Below, piece after piece: positions 62,720 through 64,000 of a stretch of DNA of 64,000 bases. This DNA is from an alpha proteobacterium U9-1i. Its GTDB lineage: Bacteria > Pseudomonadota > Alphaproteobacteria > Caulobacterales > Aquidulcibacteraceae. The notes under the pieces were generated by a model that saw only the letters and a list, made by a program, of their open reading frames with translations, had not been told where the DNA came from and searched no databases. Position numbers and translations under genes: made by a program. Numbering within the stretch: the stretch's first letter is position 1; each line of letters begins with the position of its first letter. The stretch spans positions 1,550,001 through 1,614,000 of the forward strand of contig BBSY01000002.1 of assembly GCA_000974665.1 (NCBI GenBank). The letters are read 5' to 3'.

Positions 62720-64000
62720 TGACGATTACGCGGCGGGATTTGTTGGCAGCCACAGCGATCGGCCTGGTGGGCTGTGCGTCGCCCTCCGCGCCAACTGGCG
62801 ACGCGAGCGCTGAACTGGCTAGCGCGCTCGATCAGATCGCCACCAACATGCTGCGCGCAAGCCCAGAAACCTGCACCACGCTTGGCGTGGACGAAGCTCG
62901 CGCGGGCGGACGGTTCATCGACAAGCTCGACGACGGCTCGCGCGAAGGCAAGCGCCAGGCGCTTGGCGTGCAGCGCGATGGTCTTGCGGCGCTGCGCCGT
63001 ATCGATCGCGCCGCGCTCAGTGCTCAGGACGTGGTGAGCTACGACGTCGTGACCACGGCGTTTGAAAACAATCTCGCCGTCGGCGCGTTCGAAGTCGGTT
63101 CGGGGGCGGCCTATCCCTACACAGTCTGCCAGATGAACGGCGCCTATTGGCGCACGCCGGACTTCCTAGAAAGCCAACACGCCGTCACCAATCGCGACGA
63201 GGCGGAGGCCTATCTCGCGCGGCTGGCTCAATTTGAAACCGTCGTCGATCAGGAAACGGTTTTGGTGGGAGCGGATGCGGCGCACGGCGTGGTCTTGCCG
63301 GATTTCGTGCTCGACGCCACCATCGCGCAGGTGCGCAATTTTAGCGCCGCGGCGCCTGCGCAAAGTGGGTTGGTGACATCCTTCGCGCGGCGCTTGGGCG
63401 AGGTCGCCGATCTCTCCGCCGCCGACAAGGCCAATTTCGCGCAGCGCGCGGAAGCAATCTGCCGCGATAAAGTGTGGCCCGCTTACGGCCGCCAGATCGC
63501 TGCGCTCGAAGCCACGCGGCCACGCTCGACCCACGAGGCGGGCATTTGGCGTGTGCCGCGGGGCGAGGAGATGTACGCGGCCGCGTTGCGCCTGCACACG
63601 ACCACCACGCTGACGCCGGATGAGATCCACGAGATGGGGCGCGACCTCGTCGCTTCCATTGGCAGTGAAATGGACGCCATCTTGCGCGCTGAAGGGTTGA
63701 CGCGCGGCAGCGTGCCGGAACGGCTGCAGGTCATCGCGCAGCGACCGGATCAACATTATTCAAATGACGCCGCCGGCCGCGAACAACTCCTGGCGGACCT
63801 CAATCAAATGGTGCGCGAGATGACGGCGCGCATGCCGGAGGTGTTTGGCACGCTCACGCAAACGCCCCTCGAGATCAGAGGCATCCCCGCGCATATCGAA
63901 GCGACGCAGCCTGGCGGCTATTACCAAGGCGGCACACTCGATGGATCGCGACCGGGCGCTTACTACATCAATCTCGCGAACGTCGGTCAGCGCACAAAGT
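62720..64000 (+). CDS. DUF885 family protein, lipoprotein (tandem copy 2, partial)
   Basis: The frame is open from ATG 62720 to the right edge (427 codons seen). The N-terminus MTITRRDLLAATAIGLVGC again has a twin-arginine-like RRDLL and a lipobox (C19). It aligns with copy 1 throughout, for example SPETCTTLGVDEARAGGRFI against SPETASSLGVSEEQAGGPFI, and FLESQHAVTNRDEAEAYLAR. The window ends shortly before the expected HEGVPGH motif, so catalytic competence cannot be judged. GAGGGACCGGG precedes the ATG. Confidence 0.85.

Overview
This is a GC-rich, gene-dense chromosomal window, most likely from an alphaproteobacterium. I favour the Caulobacterales/Hyphomonadaceae side. The grounds are a class I lysyl-tRNA synthetase, a methionine synthase split into two genes, an ArsR-methyltransferase fusion heading the metF/metH operon, an MlaA/MlaC pair and heavy use of ATGA/GTGA gene overlaps. 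The lineage is an inference; there is no rRNA marker. I see no tRNA, rRNA, CRISPR array, prophage or complete insertion sequence.

Layout. 1-1150: the 5' end of a type I secretion ABC transporter running off the left edge, and a small membrane protein. 1202-11925: a type II secretion system in two divergent arms (gspI, prepilin peptidase, gspF, gspE on minus; gspG, J, K, L, M, C-like, D on plus). 11922-14856: a subtilase with a long Asp/Ser/Gly linker, and an ECF sigma/anti-sigma pair. 15056-18315: a multicopper oxidase followed by a SCO-cytochrome c fusion. 18378-22810: a lipoprotein, an outer-membrane barrel and an OmpR-type two-component system, with two solitary IS3-OrfA-like proteins at 19033 and 22556. 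23310-28769: a 1819-residue animal-type heme peroxidase with RTX repeats, facing a hybrid histidine kinase.

31233-44754 is mixed housekeeping: threonine aldolase, membrane glycosyltransferase, TPR protein, PLP decarboxylase, Rnk-like factor, LysRS, SixA, S41-like protein, an S24 repressor with a membrane winged-helix regulator, PyrD, MlaC and MlaA. 44947-51233 is a methionine operon (ArsR-MT, metF, metH N half, an extra methyltransferase, metH C half). 51345-57035 holds two tandem M16 peptidases. 57082-60706 holds two exported small proteins, a cupin/gloB pair, and a methyltransferase/PII pair. 60811-64000 holds two tandem DUF885 proteins, the second cut by the right edge.

Working together. 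The most interesting block is 13.6-31 kb. It combines a copper oxidase, a SCO-cytochrome c protein, a secreted RTX heme peroxidase, a sigma/anti-sigma pair and two sensor kinases, and it is flanked by parts of two export systems (T1SS and T2SS). Bacterial Mn(II) oxidation uses these same two enzyme classes (multicopper oxidases such as MnxG/McoA and RTX heme peroxidases such as MopA). An extracellular metal- or phenol-oxidation function is therefore a reasonable hypothesis, but the substrate cannot be read from sequence.
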